From Candidatus Chloroploca sp. Khr17 (lineage in GTDB: Bacteria > Chloroflexota > Chloroflexia > Chloroflexales > Chloroflexaceae), in contig NZ_RYFF01000022.1 of the NCBI RefSeq assembly GCF_004138165.1, forward strand, positions 27,205-91,204: DNA of 64,000 bases, given 5' to 3'. The position numbers were made by a program, and so were the translations under genes. The notes below the pieces were generated by a model. That model was not told the origin of the DNA. It saw only the letters and a list, made by a program, of their open reading frames with translations, and did no database searches. Position 1 is the first letter of the stretch, and each line of letters opens with the position of its first letter. This document shows, piece after piece, positions 1 to 8,639 of this stretch.

Positions 1-2
1 TC

Positions 3-956
3 GAGATGATTGTCTATAATCATATTCCTCATCTGCTCTCGCCTGTCGTCACCGAGCTCGAACGGGTGGTGCCAACGTTGAAGTGGGCAACCCGTGAGAT
101 GGAGCGGCGGTATAAGATCTTTGCGCGCCACGGGGTGCGCAATCTTGATAGCTATAAGCAACTTGCGCGCAAACGTGCTGACCTCGAACCGATGCCCTAT
201 ATTTTGATCATTATTGATGAGCTTGCCGATCTGATGATGATGGCCCCCGATGAGATCGAGACGTATATCTGTCGCCTCGCCCAGATGGCCCGTGCGACCG
301 GTATCCATCTCATTATTGCGACGCAGCGACCCTCGGTTGATGTCATTACAGGGTTGATCAAGGCTAATTTCCCTTCGCGCATTGCCTTTGCCGTCACGTC
401 ACAGGTTGATAGCCGGGTCATTCTTGATGTACCTGGGGCCGATCAGTTGCTCGGACGCGGCGATATGCTCTATATGGCGGCTGATGCGGCCAAACTTGTA
501 CGCATCCAGGGTACCTATGTCTCGGATCGCGAGGTAGAAAAGATTGTTGACTTCTGGCGCAAGGCGTTGCCTCCTGACGAGGTTTCGGCTGATCCGACCC
601 AGAAGCCCGGTGGTTCGCTCGGGGTCAATGGCCCGCCTTTTAGTGGAACCTTGCCCGGGCCACGTCCGGCTGCGACCGGGGCACAATCTGCCGGAGCATC
701 TGATGAGACGTTCAAGCCCCCCGCCGAATTTCTTTCGGTTGATGAACAGGACGCGCTCTTGACCCAGGCGATCGATCTGGTGCAACAACATCAGCGCGCC
801 TCGGCTTCACTGTTGCAACGCCGCCTTCGCATTGGTTATAGCAAGGCTTCCCAGTTGATCGATCTGCTTGAACAACAGGGCATTGTTGGGCCAGCCGAGG
901 GGGGCCGCTCACGCGAAGTGTTGCGCTCGTCGTCGCCTGAGCGCGACCAGCGTTAG
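3..956 (+). CDS. ftsK: DNA translocase FtsK/SpoIIIE, C-terminal part (5' end outside window)
   Basis: This is the C-terminal 317 or so residues of an FtsK/SpoIIIE-family ATPase that pumps chromosomal DNA through the division septum. The Walker B segment ILIIIDELADLMM, the ATQRPSVDVITGLIKANFP motif and the SRVILDVPGADQLLGRGDML segment are all present, followed by a proline/glycine-rich linker and a C-terminal winged-helix gamma domain (DQDALLTQAIDLV ... YSKASQLIDLLEQQGIV) that in characterised FtsK reads orienting DNA motifs. The Walker A and the membrane domain lie upstream of the window. The frame is open to the left edge, so position 3 is only the first full codon. Family assignment is secure; the number of N-terminal membrane segments cannot be seen. 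Confidence 0.95.
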   Translation, partial: EMIVYNHIPHLLSPVVTELERVVPTLKWATREMERRYKIFARHGVRNLDSYKQLARKRADLEPMPYILIIIDELADLMMMAPDEIETYICRLAQMARATGIHLIIATQRPSVDVITGLIKANFPSRIAFAVTSQVDSRVILDVPGADQLLGRGDMLYMAADAAKLVRIQGTYVSDREVEKIVDFWRKALPPDEVSADPTQKPGGSLGVNGPPFSGTLPGPRPAATGAQSAGASDETFKPPAEFLSVDEQDALLTQAIDLVQQHQRASASLLQRRLRIGYSKASQLIDLLEQQGIVGPAEGGRSREVLRSSSPERDQR

Positions 957-982
957 GGCCAAGGCCTTGCAAAGCAGGCGGT

Positions 983-1030
983 GGTTTTGACGCAAAGGCG
1001 CAGCGTTTTTTGCGTCGGTGCGCTCACAGG
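983..1030. repeat. Dispersed TTTGACGCAAAGG-type repeat, copy 1
   Basis: The core TTTTGACGCAAAGGCGCA lies 30 bases after the ftsK stop. Related copies occur near 3963, 9857, 38392 (inverted pair), 45067 and 62627. The following TTTTTTGCGTCGGTGCGCTCAC resembles the tail of the 9.86 kb copy. Confidence 0.65.
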
Positions 1031-1057
1031 GCTAGGGCAACGTCCACCTGACCGGAG

Positions 1058-1170
1058 CACCGTCGGGCTAAAGCCCTCGGCTATTGGTCGCGAAGGCCGC
1101 TTGCGCGGCCTCATCCAGCCGGCGCAGGCCGGCTTCGCAGATGGTAGCCGCGCCGTTGACGGCGACGGCG
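1058..1170. repeat. GC-rich intergenic repeat with three small hairpins
   Basis: The stretch holds three consecutive inverted repeats: CGTCGGGCTAAAGCCCTCGG, GGCCGCTTGCGCGGCC and AGCCGGCGCAGGCCGGCT. It fills most of the 320-base gap between ftsK and the next gene and has no convincing ORF. It looks like one of the dispersed structured repeats common in this type of genome; this is inferred from style, as no second full copy is in the window. Confidence 0.45.
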
Positions 1171-1276
1171 GCCCTGGAGATCTGACTTTGCATCAGCCCT
1201 GGGTGCGCTAACCCAAAAAGCCACAAAGTCCTCCCTCCCGTCGTATAATGAAGAGAGTACGATCAGGGAGGTTTTT

Positions 1277-1546
1277 ATGTCGATAGAGTCTTTTCGTGAT
1301 AATGCACGTACCATTCTTGCCAATATGCTGGCCGAGACGCCCAGGGCCGATCGGCAAGAGTTGATCGAGGTCTATACCGATGCGTTGACCCGTCTCTATG
1401 CGGTCGAAGCCCATAGTTTGTTGAGCGAAGTGATTGAGGATAGCCGAAACCGCCTTGATGCCCGCCTGTCGCCTGACCCGGTGCGCCAGACGATTGCGGG
1501 TGTCCAGACGACGATTCAAGACATCTGGGATAATCTGTGGAAATAG
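1277..1546 (+). CDS. Small hypothetical protein, 89 aa
   Basis: I do not recognise the family. The product is acidic and predicted largely helical, with no cysteines, signal peptide or membrane segment. A strong AGGGAGG ribosome-binding site lies 5 bases ahead of the ATG, which supports it being a real gene. Its last 10 bases overlap the GTG start of the downstream FAD-linked oxidase, so the two are probably translationally coupled and could act together, for example as a small partner or assembly protein; that role is only an inference from position. Confidence 0.7.
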   Translation: MSIESFRDNARTILANMLAETPRADRQELIEVYTDALTRLYAVEAHSLLSEVIEDSRNRLDARLSPDPVRQTIAGVQTTIQDIWDNLWK

Positions 1547-3930
1547 TTGCTGTCGAGCCCGGGGCGTTGCTTGTCACTGCCCCCGCAACTACGCCAATCG
1601 CGAGACTGCACGAGGAGCTTGCGCCGTATCGGCTTGCCTTGCCGATCTTTCCGCTTGTGTCTGGTCTGACGCTGGCCGATCTGGTCGCCTGCAATGCGGG
1701 GGGCCGCCGTCGTTTCGGCTATGGAACTATTGGACGCTATCTGCGTGCGGCACAACTGATGTTGCCCGATGGCACAAACCTGGGCATTGGCGGACCGACG
1801 ATCAAGCGGGCCACCGGCTATGGTCTGCATCGGGCACTCGCTGCGAGTCGGCTCGATCTGGGGCTTGCCCACGAGTTTACCTTTAGCCTGCGGCCACTGC
1901 CCGCTGAGCGCACCACGACGCTGATATGTTGCGCCTCGCTTGCCAAAGCGTGCCACCTGGCGCAACAACTGGTGAGCGCGGGGCTTGCGCTTAGTGCCCT
2001 GCCAGTCGCTGAACAACCGGATGGTACCGGAAGGTTGCTGGTTGAGCTTGAAGGGCTGCCAGCACTCCTGGCTCGCCAGGTTGGTCTGCTGGCCGAGATC
2101 GCGGCTGACACGGGCACCACCGTGATGCCGGTAGACGAGGGCGATCCGTGGCACCAATGGTATGACCTGGCGGCTGCGCATCTGAACCCGGCAGCGCTTC
2201 GTCGTGACCTGACGCTCCCCCGCTCTGCCTTGCCCGCTTTTGTTTCCCGCGCCCGCACGCTCGCTACGCGATATCGCCTGCCCTTGACGATCTGGGGCGA
2301 TGCCGGCGTCGGGACAGTCCACCTCGGTCTTGCTCTGCCAACCGATGAAGCTGAACAGTTGTTACGCATTCTGCAGGCCCTTGCGCTTGAGTCGGGCGGT
2401 ATGAGGACTACCGAAATGGGCATGCCAGCACAAGATGCCGAGCATAATTTGATGCTGGCAGGCTTGCGCGAGACGGCTCTTGCTCCATTTTCGCAACTGC
2501 CAACTCCGCCCGACCTGGCGTTGCACAAACGACTGGTGCGTCAAACGGGCCGCGAGCAGATTCTGACGACCCTGCGCTCGGTGGTTGGGGAAACCTACCT
2601 GCTGACGCGGAGGGAAGATCTTGCCTGTTACGACCAGGATGCCTCGATTGCACAACCGCTTGGAGAGGCGTTGGCGGTTGCCTTGCCGGCAACTACCAGC
2701 GAGGTTGCTGGCTTGATGCGTGCTGCGGCAACCTACGACTTGCCAGTTGTGGTGCGCGGGGCGGGCAGTGGGCTCGCTGGTGGTTCAACGCCAACCTCGC
2801 ATGCGCTGATCCTCGGGCTCAATCGACTTGACCAGATCACGCTTGACAAGGAGCAGATGGTTGCCCACGTTGGCGCAGGCGCGATTACCGCCGAGATCCA
2901 ACGGGCCGCCGAGACAATGGGTCTCTTTTATCCCCCTGACCCCTCTAGTCAGACGGCTTCGACGATTGGGGGCAATTTGGCATGCAATGCCGGAGGGCCT
3001 CGTTGCGTCAAATATGGCGTGACGTCTGACTATGTACTGGCGGTCACGGCGGTGCTTGCCGATGGTACGATCGTGCGCTGGGGTGATGGTCTCGCCGGGC
3101 AAGGAACCGAGCAGAGCCTTGCCCAACTGCTGGTTGGTTCAGAGGGCACGCTTGCCGTGATCACCGAGGTGACATTGCGGCTCGTGCCGCTGCCGCCCGC
3201 CCGTCGCACTACCATGGCCCTCTTTGCGCAGCTTGAGGATGCATGCGCAACCGTCGAACAGATCATGGCCTCGGGCTTGGTGCCGTCGGCGCTTGAGTTG
3301 ATGGACGATACGACCCTTGCCGCCGTCGAAGCCTATCTGCACCTTGGCTTGCCGCCTGAGACCGGAGCAATGCTGTTGATGCTCAGCGATGGCGAGCCTG
3401 AAACGGTGGCGCACGACGCCGAGGCGCTCGCCGCGCTGGCTCGCGCCGGGGGCGCCCGGCTCGTCCAGGTGGCGCAGAGTGCCAGCGACGAAGCGAAGCT
3501 CTGGCAAGCGCGCCGGGCCGTCTCGATTGCGCTGGCTCGCATTCGCCCCAACCGGCTTGGCGAAGATATCGCAGTGCCACTGACGCGCATTGCCGAGAGT
3601 GTGCGCTTGATCAAAGCACTCGCCGAAGAACATCAGTTGCCCATCGTCGTTTTTGGTCACGCCGGTGACGGTAATTTGCACCCGAATATTCTCTTTGATG
3701 CTCGTGACCCTGCTGAGAGTGCGCGTATCTGGCCGTGCGCCGAAGCAATTTTCCGCATTGCGCTCGCCGTGGACGGGACGCTCTCGGGGGAACATGGCAT
3801 TGGAACGCTGAAATTAGCGTTTATGCACGAGGCGCTCGGGGCAACGCAGCTTGTGGTGCAGCACCACATCAAAGCCTGGTTTGACCCGGGGGGCCGCCTC
3901 AACCCAGGCAAGGTCTTGCCCGCGCTGTGA
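1537..3930 (+). CDS. GlcE-like/GlcD-like fused FAD-binding oxidoreductase, 797 aa
   Basis: Two FAD-linked oxidase modules lie in one polypeptide. Residues 1-310 resemble GlcE (TLADLVACNAGGRRRFGYGT, then YLRAAQLMLPDG), but the chain starts about where an FAD_binding_4 domain would already have passed its first glycine-rich loop, so this half may not bind FAD fully. Residues 329-797 form a full-length GlcD-type subunit with VVVRGAGSGLAGGS near 402, STIGGNLACNAGGPRCVKYG, and a C-terminal oxidase domain with FGHAGDGNLHPN near 705 and SGEHGIG near 750. In the family, GlcD oxidises glycolate or D-lactate. The start is a GTG overlapping the upstream small gene. No GlcF iron-sulfur subunit is nearby, so the electron acceptor is unknown. 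Confidence 0.85.
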   Translation: MEIVAVEPGALLVTAPATTPIARLHEELAPYRLALPIFPLVSGLTLADLVACNAGGRRRFGYGTIGRYLRAAQLMLPDGTNLGIGGPTIKRATGYGLHRALAASRLDLGLAHEFTFSLRPLPAERTTTLICCASLAKACHLAQQLVSAGLALSALPVAEQPDGTGRLLVELEGLPALLARQVGLLAEIAADTGTTVMPVDEGDPWHQWYDLAAAHLNPAALRRDLTLPRSALPAFVSRARTLATRYRLPLTIWGDAGVGTVHLGLALPTDEAEQLLRILQALALESGGMRTTEMGMPAQDAEHNLMLAGLRETALAPFSQLPTPPDLALHKRLVRQTGREQILTTLRSVVGETYLLTRREDLACYDQDASIAQPLGEALAVALPATTSEVAGLMRAAATYDLPVVVRGAGSGLAGGSTPTSHALILGLNRLDQITLDKEQMVAHVGAGAITAEIQRAAETMGLFYPPDPSSQTASTIGGNLACNAGGPRCVKYGVTSDYVLAVTAVLADGTIVRWGDGLAGQGTEQSLAQLLVGSEGTLAVITEVTLRLVPLPPARRTTMALFAQLEDACATVEQIMASGLVPSALELMDDTTLAAVEAYLHLGLPPETGAMLLMLSDGEPETVAHDAEALAALARAGGARLVQVAQSASDEAKLWQARRAVSIALARIRPNRLGEDIAVPLTRIAESVRLIKALAEEHQLPIVVFGHAGDGNLHPNILFDARDPAESARIWPCAEAIFRIALAVDGTLSGEHGIGTLKLAFMHEALGATQLVVQHHIKAWFDPGGRLNPGKVLPAL

Positions 3931-3962
3931 CGAAGGAGTCTGTCAACTCAGGTTGCTGATGA

Positions 3963-4070
3963 TTTGACGCAAAGGCGCAAAGGGTGTTTACGTAAGTTTT
4001 CTCGCTTTCCTGGGTACGCGGGCGTCCCGCCCGCTGGTGCTCCCGAAGCGGGCGGATGCCCGCGCACCCA
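3963..4070. repeat. TTTGACGCAAAGG repeat copy 2 followed by GC-rich hairpin
   Basis: TTTGACGCAAAGGCGCAAAGG begins 33 bases after the flavoprotein stop. It is followed by TTTACGTAAGTTTT, which resembles the ends of the 23.65-23.79 kb element, and then by a long imperfect inverted repeat (about 4011-4034 with 4048-4070; GGGCGTCCCGCCC against GGGCGGATGCCC). The GGGCGTCCCGCCC arm recurs in the 6979-7034 hairpin. The composite separates two convergent genes and may terminate both. Confidence 0.6.
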
Positions 4071-4083
4071 AGCCCGCACCACA

Positions 4084-5232
4084 TCAGGAGCGGGCCGCGA
4101 GGCCTTCATACACACGGAGCGTGCCAAGGGCCGTGCGGCGCCACGAAAAGTCGCGGGCACGCCGGGCACCGCGGGCCGCGAGATCGCGGCGCAAGAGCGG
4201 ATTGTTGAGTAACCGCCAGAGGCCTTCGGCCATTTCAAGCGCATTGAACGGATCCACCGTCAGCGCGGCCTCACCCACGACCTCGGGGAGACTCGAGGCG
4301 TACGCGCAGAGCACCGGCACACCACAGGCCATTGCCTCGAGCGGGGGTAGACCAAACCCTTCGTAATAGGAAGGGAAAGCAAAGACGGTCGCACCACTGT
4401 AGAGCGCAGGCAGGTCTTCGTCAGCCACATTGGGCACAAACCGAACCCGGTCGGCGAGGCCACGCTGTTTGACAAACTGGTGCAGACTCGTCTGACCGCG
4501 TTCGGCATGCCCGGCCAGCACCAGCGTCCAGGCACCGGGGGTCTGGCGCGCTTCAAACTCAAGCATCCGTTCCCAGGCCCGCACAAGGCGTTCAAGATTC
4601 TTGTGCGCCTTCTGGGAACCAACATAGAGCACATAATCGTCGGGGAGCGCATAACGCTGGCGCACCTGGGCGACAACTTCTGCTGACTGCGGTTGAAACC
4701 GGCGCTCGGCGGCGAGTGGCGTCACCACGAGGCGACTGGCGGCGCGGGGATAGACATAGGCAAGATCGGCGCGCGAGCTCTCTGAAATCGTCAGAATGCG
4801 CATCGCGGTGCGCAGCGCCAGATCCATCGTCACGCGGTAGAAGAGCCGCCCCCGTGCCGAGAGCGTGCGCGGATAGCGCCAACCGATCAAGTCATACACG
4901 GTGACGACCGACGGGCACGGCAGACCAAGATACGGCTTGACGACATAGGGCGAATGCAACACATCCAACGCGAGGCGACGAGCGAGGGCTGGCAGCGCAA
5001 CCTGCTGCTTGAGACTAAACGGCCCTGCCGCCAGCTGCGCCGTCTCGACCCCGGGCATCGCCGCAATCGCTGCCAAATCATAGCGACTCTGGCGCAACTG
5101 ACGAGGATCAACAATGAGCACCAGCGTATGGCCGTGGCTGATCTCGGCAAGCGCACGGGCAAGCCCGACGGTATACCGGCCAATCCCCGGAAAATGCTCG
5201 GTTGCATAGCGCGCATCAAGCCCAATTCGCAT
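4084..5232 (-). CDS. Glycosyltransferase family 4 (mannosyltransferase-like)
   Basis: A 382-residue GT-B fold glycosyltransferase, probably using a nucleotide sugar to extend a cell-surface glycan. Visible family marks are the N-terminal [21 protein letters not shown] glycine-rich acceptor-side loop, [19 protein letters not shown] at the start of the second Rossmann domain, and the donor-binding [17 protein letters not shown] (E-x7-E) near residue 297. There is no signal or membrane segment, as usual for cytoplasmic GT4 enzymes. It lies 77 bases downstream of the rmlD-like gene on the same strand, consistent with a small surface-polysaccharide unit. Donor and acceptor cannot be told from sequence. 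Confidence 0.9.
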   Translation of the reverse strand: MRIGLDARYATEHFPGIGRYTVGLARALAEISHGHTLVLIVDPRQLRQSRYDLAAIAAMPGVETAQLAAGPFSLKQQVALPALARRLALDVLHSPYVVKPYLGLPCPSVVTVYDLIGWRYPRTLSARGRLFYRVTMDLALRTAMRILTISESSRADLAYVYPRAASRLVVTPLAAERRFQPQSAEVVAQVRQRYALPDDYVLYVGSQKAHKNLERLVRAWERMLEFEARQTPGAWTLVLAGHAERGQTSLHQFVKQRGLADRVRFVPNVADEDLPALYSGATVFAFPSYYEGFGLPPLEAMACGVPVLCAYASSLPEVVGEAALTVDPFNALEMAEGLWRLLNNPLLRRDLAARGARRARDFSWRRTALGTLRVYEGLAARS

Positions 5233-5309
5233 CCGTCACATCCTTGCCAAGCCCCACACCGAGTACCCGGCGCATCAACTGACTGTTTCGTCAACTTAGC
5301 TCGCTCAAC

Positions 5310-6158
5310 CTAGCTCCTATCTCTCAGCACTTCATCGATGCCCCGCAGGCGGGTCTGAAGCAACGCCTGGGCACGTGTGATCGCGAGGCGGCAGTTGCGG
5401 GGGCGCCGGATTGGACTCGCGGCACTGAGCCCGGCGGGGATATCGGCGGGATCGATCTGCCACGCCTGTGCGATCAGGCAACCCATGTCATAGCGGCTGA
5501 CACAGGTTGCCCCGGCGATATGCAACACACCCTGGTAGGGGAGCGCAAGCAATTCGAGCAAGGCAGCGGCGAGATCTTCGACAAAGATTGGGCAACGGTA
5601 CTCATCGGTGAACAAGGCGGCAGCGGCACGCCCCTCGGCGACATCGAGGACAAAGCGCGAAATCTTATCAATTGGGTCGAAGCCATAGATCAGCGACGTG
5701 CGCACAATGGTCGCCGCGGGATGCGCCGCCGCAACGAGAGCCTCGGCGTACGCCTTGGCGCGTCCGTAGTCAGTGACGGGATCAGGCGGATCTTCTTCGG
5801 TATACGGGGTGTCACGTTCGCCATCGAAAATAACATCACTCGACAGATGGATCAGGCGTGCGTTAACCGCAGCAGCCGCAGCCGCGACATGGCCGGCCCC
5901 TTCGCCGGTAATTGCCATCACCTCGGGGCCGTTCTGCAAAAAAGCCGTGTGGATGACCCAGGCGGGTTGCACCGCTTCAACGAGCGACCGCACGGCGTGC
6001 GGATCACGCACATCCAGCACGGCCCAGGTCACCCCAGGCACCGGCACCGGTGGCTGCGTATAATTGGTCGCCACCACAGCATAACCTCGTGCGCGGGCCT
6101 GACGGATCAACACCTGCCCAAGATAGCCCGTACCGCCCGTAATCAGACCTCGCGTCAT
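5310..6158 (-). CDS. RmlD-like NAD(P)-dependent sugar reductase/epimerase
   Basis: A 282-residue short-chain dehydrogenase of the RmlD substrate-binding class (dTDP-4-dehydrorhamnose reductase family). The nucleotide-binding loop GLITGGTGYLGQVL is at the N-terminus, HLSSDVIFDG and the catalytic Tyr/Lys pair in DYGRAKAYAE follow, and RCPIFVEDLAAALLELL is typical of the substrate domain. Its start codon overlaps the rnc stop by four bases (ATGA), so it is translated together with RNase III. No rmlA, rmlB or rmlC is in the window, so the true substrate is uncertain. Confidence 0.85.
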   Translation of the reverse strand: MTRGLITGGTGYLGQVLIRQARARGYAVVATNYTQPPVPVPGVTWAVLDVRDPHAVRSLVEAVQPAWVIHTAFLQNGPEVMAITGEGAGHVAAAAAAVNARLIHLSSDVIFDGERDTPYTEEDPPDPVTDYGRAKAYAEALVAAAHPAATIVRTSLIYGFDPIDKISRFVLDVAEGRAAAALFTDEYRCPIFVEDLAAALLELLALPYQGVLHIAGATCVSRYDMGCLIAQAWQIDPADIPAGLSAASPIRRPRNCRLAITRAQALLQTRLRGIDEVLRDRS

Positions 6159-6868
6159 GCTGGATCATCCTCAACAACAGCGAGGCGATGCAACGCCTCC
6201 TGGGCCGCACTCTGCGCTGCTGCTTGCTTATTCAAGCCGCGACCAATGCCAAGCACCTGCTCACCAAGACGAACTTCCATCGTAAAGACACGTTGATGGG
6301 CCGGCCCATCCTCATCAATCACCTGATAAGCCGGGGTCTGCCCATAACGTGCCTGGGCAACCTCTTGCAAGCGGGTACGATAGTTCACCTCGCCGCCGCC
6401 CTCTTCAATCGTCTTCATCTGGCGTTCGAGGAAGGGCGTCACAAAGAGCGCCACGCCTTCAACGCCCTGGTCAAGATAGATTGCCCCGAGCACCGCCTCA
6501 AAGATATCGGCCAGCAGCGCATCACGGTTCCGTGCCGCAGGCGTATCTTCGCCACGGCTAATGCGAATATAGGTGCCAAGATTGAGTTCACGGGCAAACC
6601 CGGCCAGGGTTGTTGTCTTGACCAACGCCGAACGAAGGCTGGTCAATTCACCCTCGCTGCGATCGGGGTAGCGGACAAAGAGCCACGCCGCCGTCAGGAA
6701 ATTGAGTACCGCATCACCAAGGAACTCAAGCCGTTCATTGGAAGAGAGCCCCGGCACCCGTTCGGGATGTTCATGCATAAACGAACGATGCACAAACGCA
6801 CTCTGCAACAACAGTGGATCGTGGAAGGTAACGCCAATAATCTCTTCTAAGCGGCTCGGCATAAGCAT
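6155..6868 (-). CDS. rnc: Ribonuclease III
   Basis: A 237-residue double-strand-specific endoribonuclease that matures rRNA and processes structured mRNAs. The signature NERLEFLGDAVLNFL is near residue 43, the second acidic cluster is DIFEAVLGAIYLD, and the C-terminal double-stranded-RNA-binding domain (YRTRLQEVAQARYGQTPAYQV) is complete. Two in-frame ATGs (6868 and 6862) could start it; neither has a strong Shine-Dalgarno. It heads a three-gene minus-strand run with the rmlD-like and GT4 genes. Given how rich this window is in long hairpins, RNase III substrates should be abundant. Confidence 0.95.
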   Translation of the reverse strand: MLMPSRLEEIIGVTFHDPLLLQSAFVHRSFMHEHPERVPGLSSNERLEFLGDAVLNFLTAAWLFVRYPDRSEGELTSLRSALVKTTTLAGFARELNLGTYIRISRGEDTPAARNRDALLADIFEAVLGAIYLDQGVEGVALFVTPFLERQMKTIEEGGGEVNYRTRLQEVAQARYGQTPAYQVIDEDGPAHQRVFTMEVRLGEQVLGIGRGLNKQAAAQSAAQEALHRLAVVEDDPA

Positions 6869-6978
6869 AACTATCTGGTGTATCCTGGAGGGCTATCGTC
6901 CTCCAACATCGAAGCGCAATTCTTGAGGATTGCGCCCTAAACCTAGTGCTCTGTAGTGTATCAACTACATTCATTCCT

Positions 6979-7034
6979 GGGAGCGAGGGCGTCCCGCCCT
7001 CGAACGCCCCCGAGGGCGAGACGCCCTCGCTCCC
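6979..7034. repeat. 24-bp inverted repeat (GC-rich hairpin)
   Basis: Left arm 6979-7002 and right arm 7011-7034 are complementary over 24 positions with one mismatch, with an 8-base loop (AACGCCCC). The arm contains GGGCGTCCCGCCC, shared with the 4.0 kb hairpin. It lies downstream of fabF and upstream of rnc, both on the minus strand. Confidence 0.75.
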
Positions 7035-7099
7035 GGGGCGCAAAGTAGCAGGAAGCTTTGTTGACCGACTAGCCACTAGCAGGTGAACAAGCCCCTCCT

Positions 7100-8344
7100 T
7101 CAGTCAACAAAACGCTTGAGCACGAGACACACATTGTGCCCACCAAAGCCAAACGAATTGCTTAGCACAACATCAATCTGGCTAGGTCGGGGGATGTTCG
7201 GGACATAATCAAGGTCGCAGGCAGGATCGGGACTAGTCAGGTTGATCGTGGCAGGCAAGAGATTATGCTGCATCGCCATCACACCAACGACCGTCTCGAT
7301 CGCTCCGGCGGCGCCAAGCAGATGTCCAAACTGTGATTTGCTGGCGCTAACAGGCGGGGCCGTTTCGCGCCCACCAAAGACCTGCTTGATCGCCCGTGAC
7401 TCGACCGGATCGCCGGCGGGCGTGCTGGTCGCGTGGGCATTGATGTAATCAACCTGATCAGGGATAATCTCGGCACGCTTGAGGGCCAGGCGGATCGCAC
7501 GAGCAACACCTTCGCCATCCTCAGACAGGTTTGAGATATGGTAGGCATCAGAAGTCGAGGCATAGCCGACCACTTCAGCCAGAATGGTCGCCCCTCGGTT
7601 GATCGCCTCATCGGCATCTTCCAGGATGAGCGTGGCGGCACCTTCACCCATCACAAAGCCATCACGGGTCGCATCAAACGGGCGTGAGGCGGTATCCATC
7701 TGGTCATTATTGGTCGAAAGCGCCCGCATCGCATTGAACCCGGCAATCCCGATTGGCGTAATGCTCGCCTCGCTGCCGCCTACGATCACCGCCTTGGCCC
7801 AACCCCGCCGAATCGTCTCGGCAGCCTCACCAATTGCATGGGCTGAACTCGCGCATGCCGACGTGAGACAATAGCTCGGCCCTCGTGCGCCGGTGGCAAT
7901 CGAGACCTGGCCTGCCGCAAGATTGGTGATCATCGAAGGGATCAAGAATGGGCTGATCCGCCCCGGACCGCGTGCCCGCAACACATCAAGCTGTTCGCTG
8001 AGCGTGCCAATCCCCCCAATGCCACTGGCGATAAAGACCCCAATCTCATCACGGTTCGCTTCAGTAATCTTCAAGCCTGAATGATGCAGTGCCTCATTCG
8101 ATGCGGCGACGGCCAGTTGCACAAAACGATCAGTACGCCGAGCCTCTTTGCGATCCATAAAATTCGCTGGATCAAAGCGCTTGACCTCGGCAGCAAAGCG
8201 TGTGTCAAAGCCGGTCGGGTCGAACAGGGTCAGTGGGCCAACGCCACTGCGCGCCTCAACAATGCCCTGCCACAACTCGGGAACACTCAGACCTAGCGGG
8301 CTGATCGCCCCCATCCCCGTCACAACAACACGCCGCTCCTTCAT
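7100..8344 (-). CDS. fabF: Beta-ketoacyl-ACP synthase II
   Basis: A 414-residue condensing enzyme of fatty-acid elongation. The catalytic Cys sits in TSACASSAHAIGEA, and the two histidines are in INAHATSTPAGD and KSQFGHLLGAAGAIE. The frame stays open for 53 codons upstream, but the ATG at 8344 is preferred: it is preceded by GAGGAGAGG and starts the conserved RRVVVTGMGAISPLG. No other fab genes are adjacent, so it is a detached copy of the pathway. Confidence 0.95.
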   Translation of the reverse strand: MKERRVVVTGMGAISPLGLSVPELWQGIVEARSGVGPLTLFDPTGFDTRFAAEVKRFDPANFMDRKEARRTDRFVQLAVAASNEALHHSGLKITEANRDEIGVFIASGIGGIGTLSEQLDVLRARGPGRISPFLIPSMITNLAAGQVSIATGARGPSYCLTSACASSAHAIGEAAETIRRGWAKAVIVGGSEASITPIGIAGFNAMRALSTNNDQMDTASRPFDATRDGFVMGEGAATLILEDADEAINRGATILAEVVGYASTSDAYHISNLSEDGEGVARAIRLALKRAEIIPDQVDYINAHATSTPAGDPVESRAIKQVFGGRETAPPVSASKSQFGHLLGAAGAIETVVGVMAMQHNLLPATINLTSPDPACDLDYVPNIPRPSQIDVVLSNSFGFGGHNVCLVLKRFVD

Positions 8345-8508
8345 ACATCCTCTCCTCGTCGTTAGACTGACAACCTTAACGTGCGGAATTATACCATGCC
8401 TGCTTTGCCCGAGATGGCTCATGCGAGGTGATGGTATACTATTAGCAATAAGCTTCTGTTCTCGCCTCCACGGGGGCGAGACGTGGGAGCCTACGCTTCC
8501 CAAACATT

Positions 8509-8581
8509 TTTGCTAGTCAAAAAAGTCAGCTACGCTGACTTTTCCGACTAGCAAACGACCGGGTTTTAGGGCGACAGCCCT
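8509..8581. repeat. Long hairpin plus GGGCGACAGCCCT module
   Basis: Outer arms TTTGCTAGTC (8509-8518) and GACTAGCAAA (8546-8555) enclose inner arms AAAAGTCAGC (8521-8530) and GCTGACTTTT (8534-8543), with a TAC loop. Five bases later comes GGGTTTTAGGGCGACAGCCCT (8561-8581), which has a close match at 17224-17245 and an inverted partial match at 29093-29104. It lies between divergent fabF and the amidohydrolase, so it is not a simple terminator here. Confidence 0.75.
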
Positions 8582-8630
8582 GATCGTGATGGAGATGGGC
8601 CTACGGACCAAGTCCATCACGATCAAGGAG
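8581..8630 (+). promoter_or_regulatory. 13-bp stem immediately upstream of the amidohydrolase ribosome-binding site
   Basis: TGATCGTGATGGA (8581-8593) pairs perfectly with TCCATCACGATCA (8613-8625) around a 19-base loop. The stem ends on the A that begins the AAGGAG Shine-Dalgarno (8625-8630). Such a stem in the mRNA leader could affect access to the ribosome-binding site; this is inferred from geometry. Confidence 0.4.
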
Positions 8631-8639
8631 AAAAAACAT

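Noticed and set aside
1277..3930. A frameshift splitting one larger flavoprotein gene
   Set aside because: The 89-aa product has no similarity to an FAD-binding N-terminus, and both genes have their own start signals.
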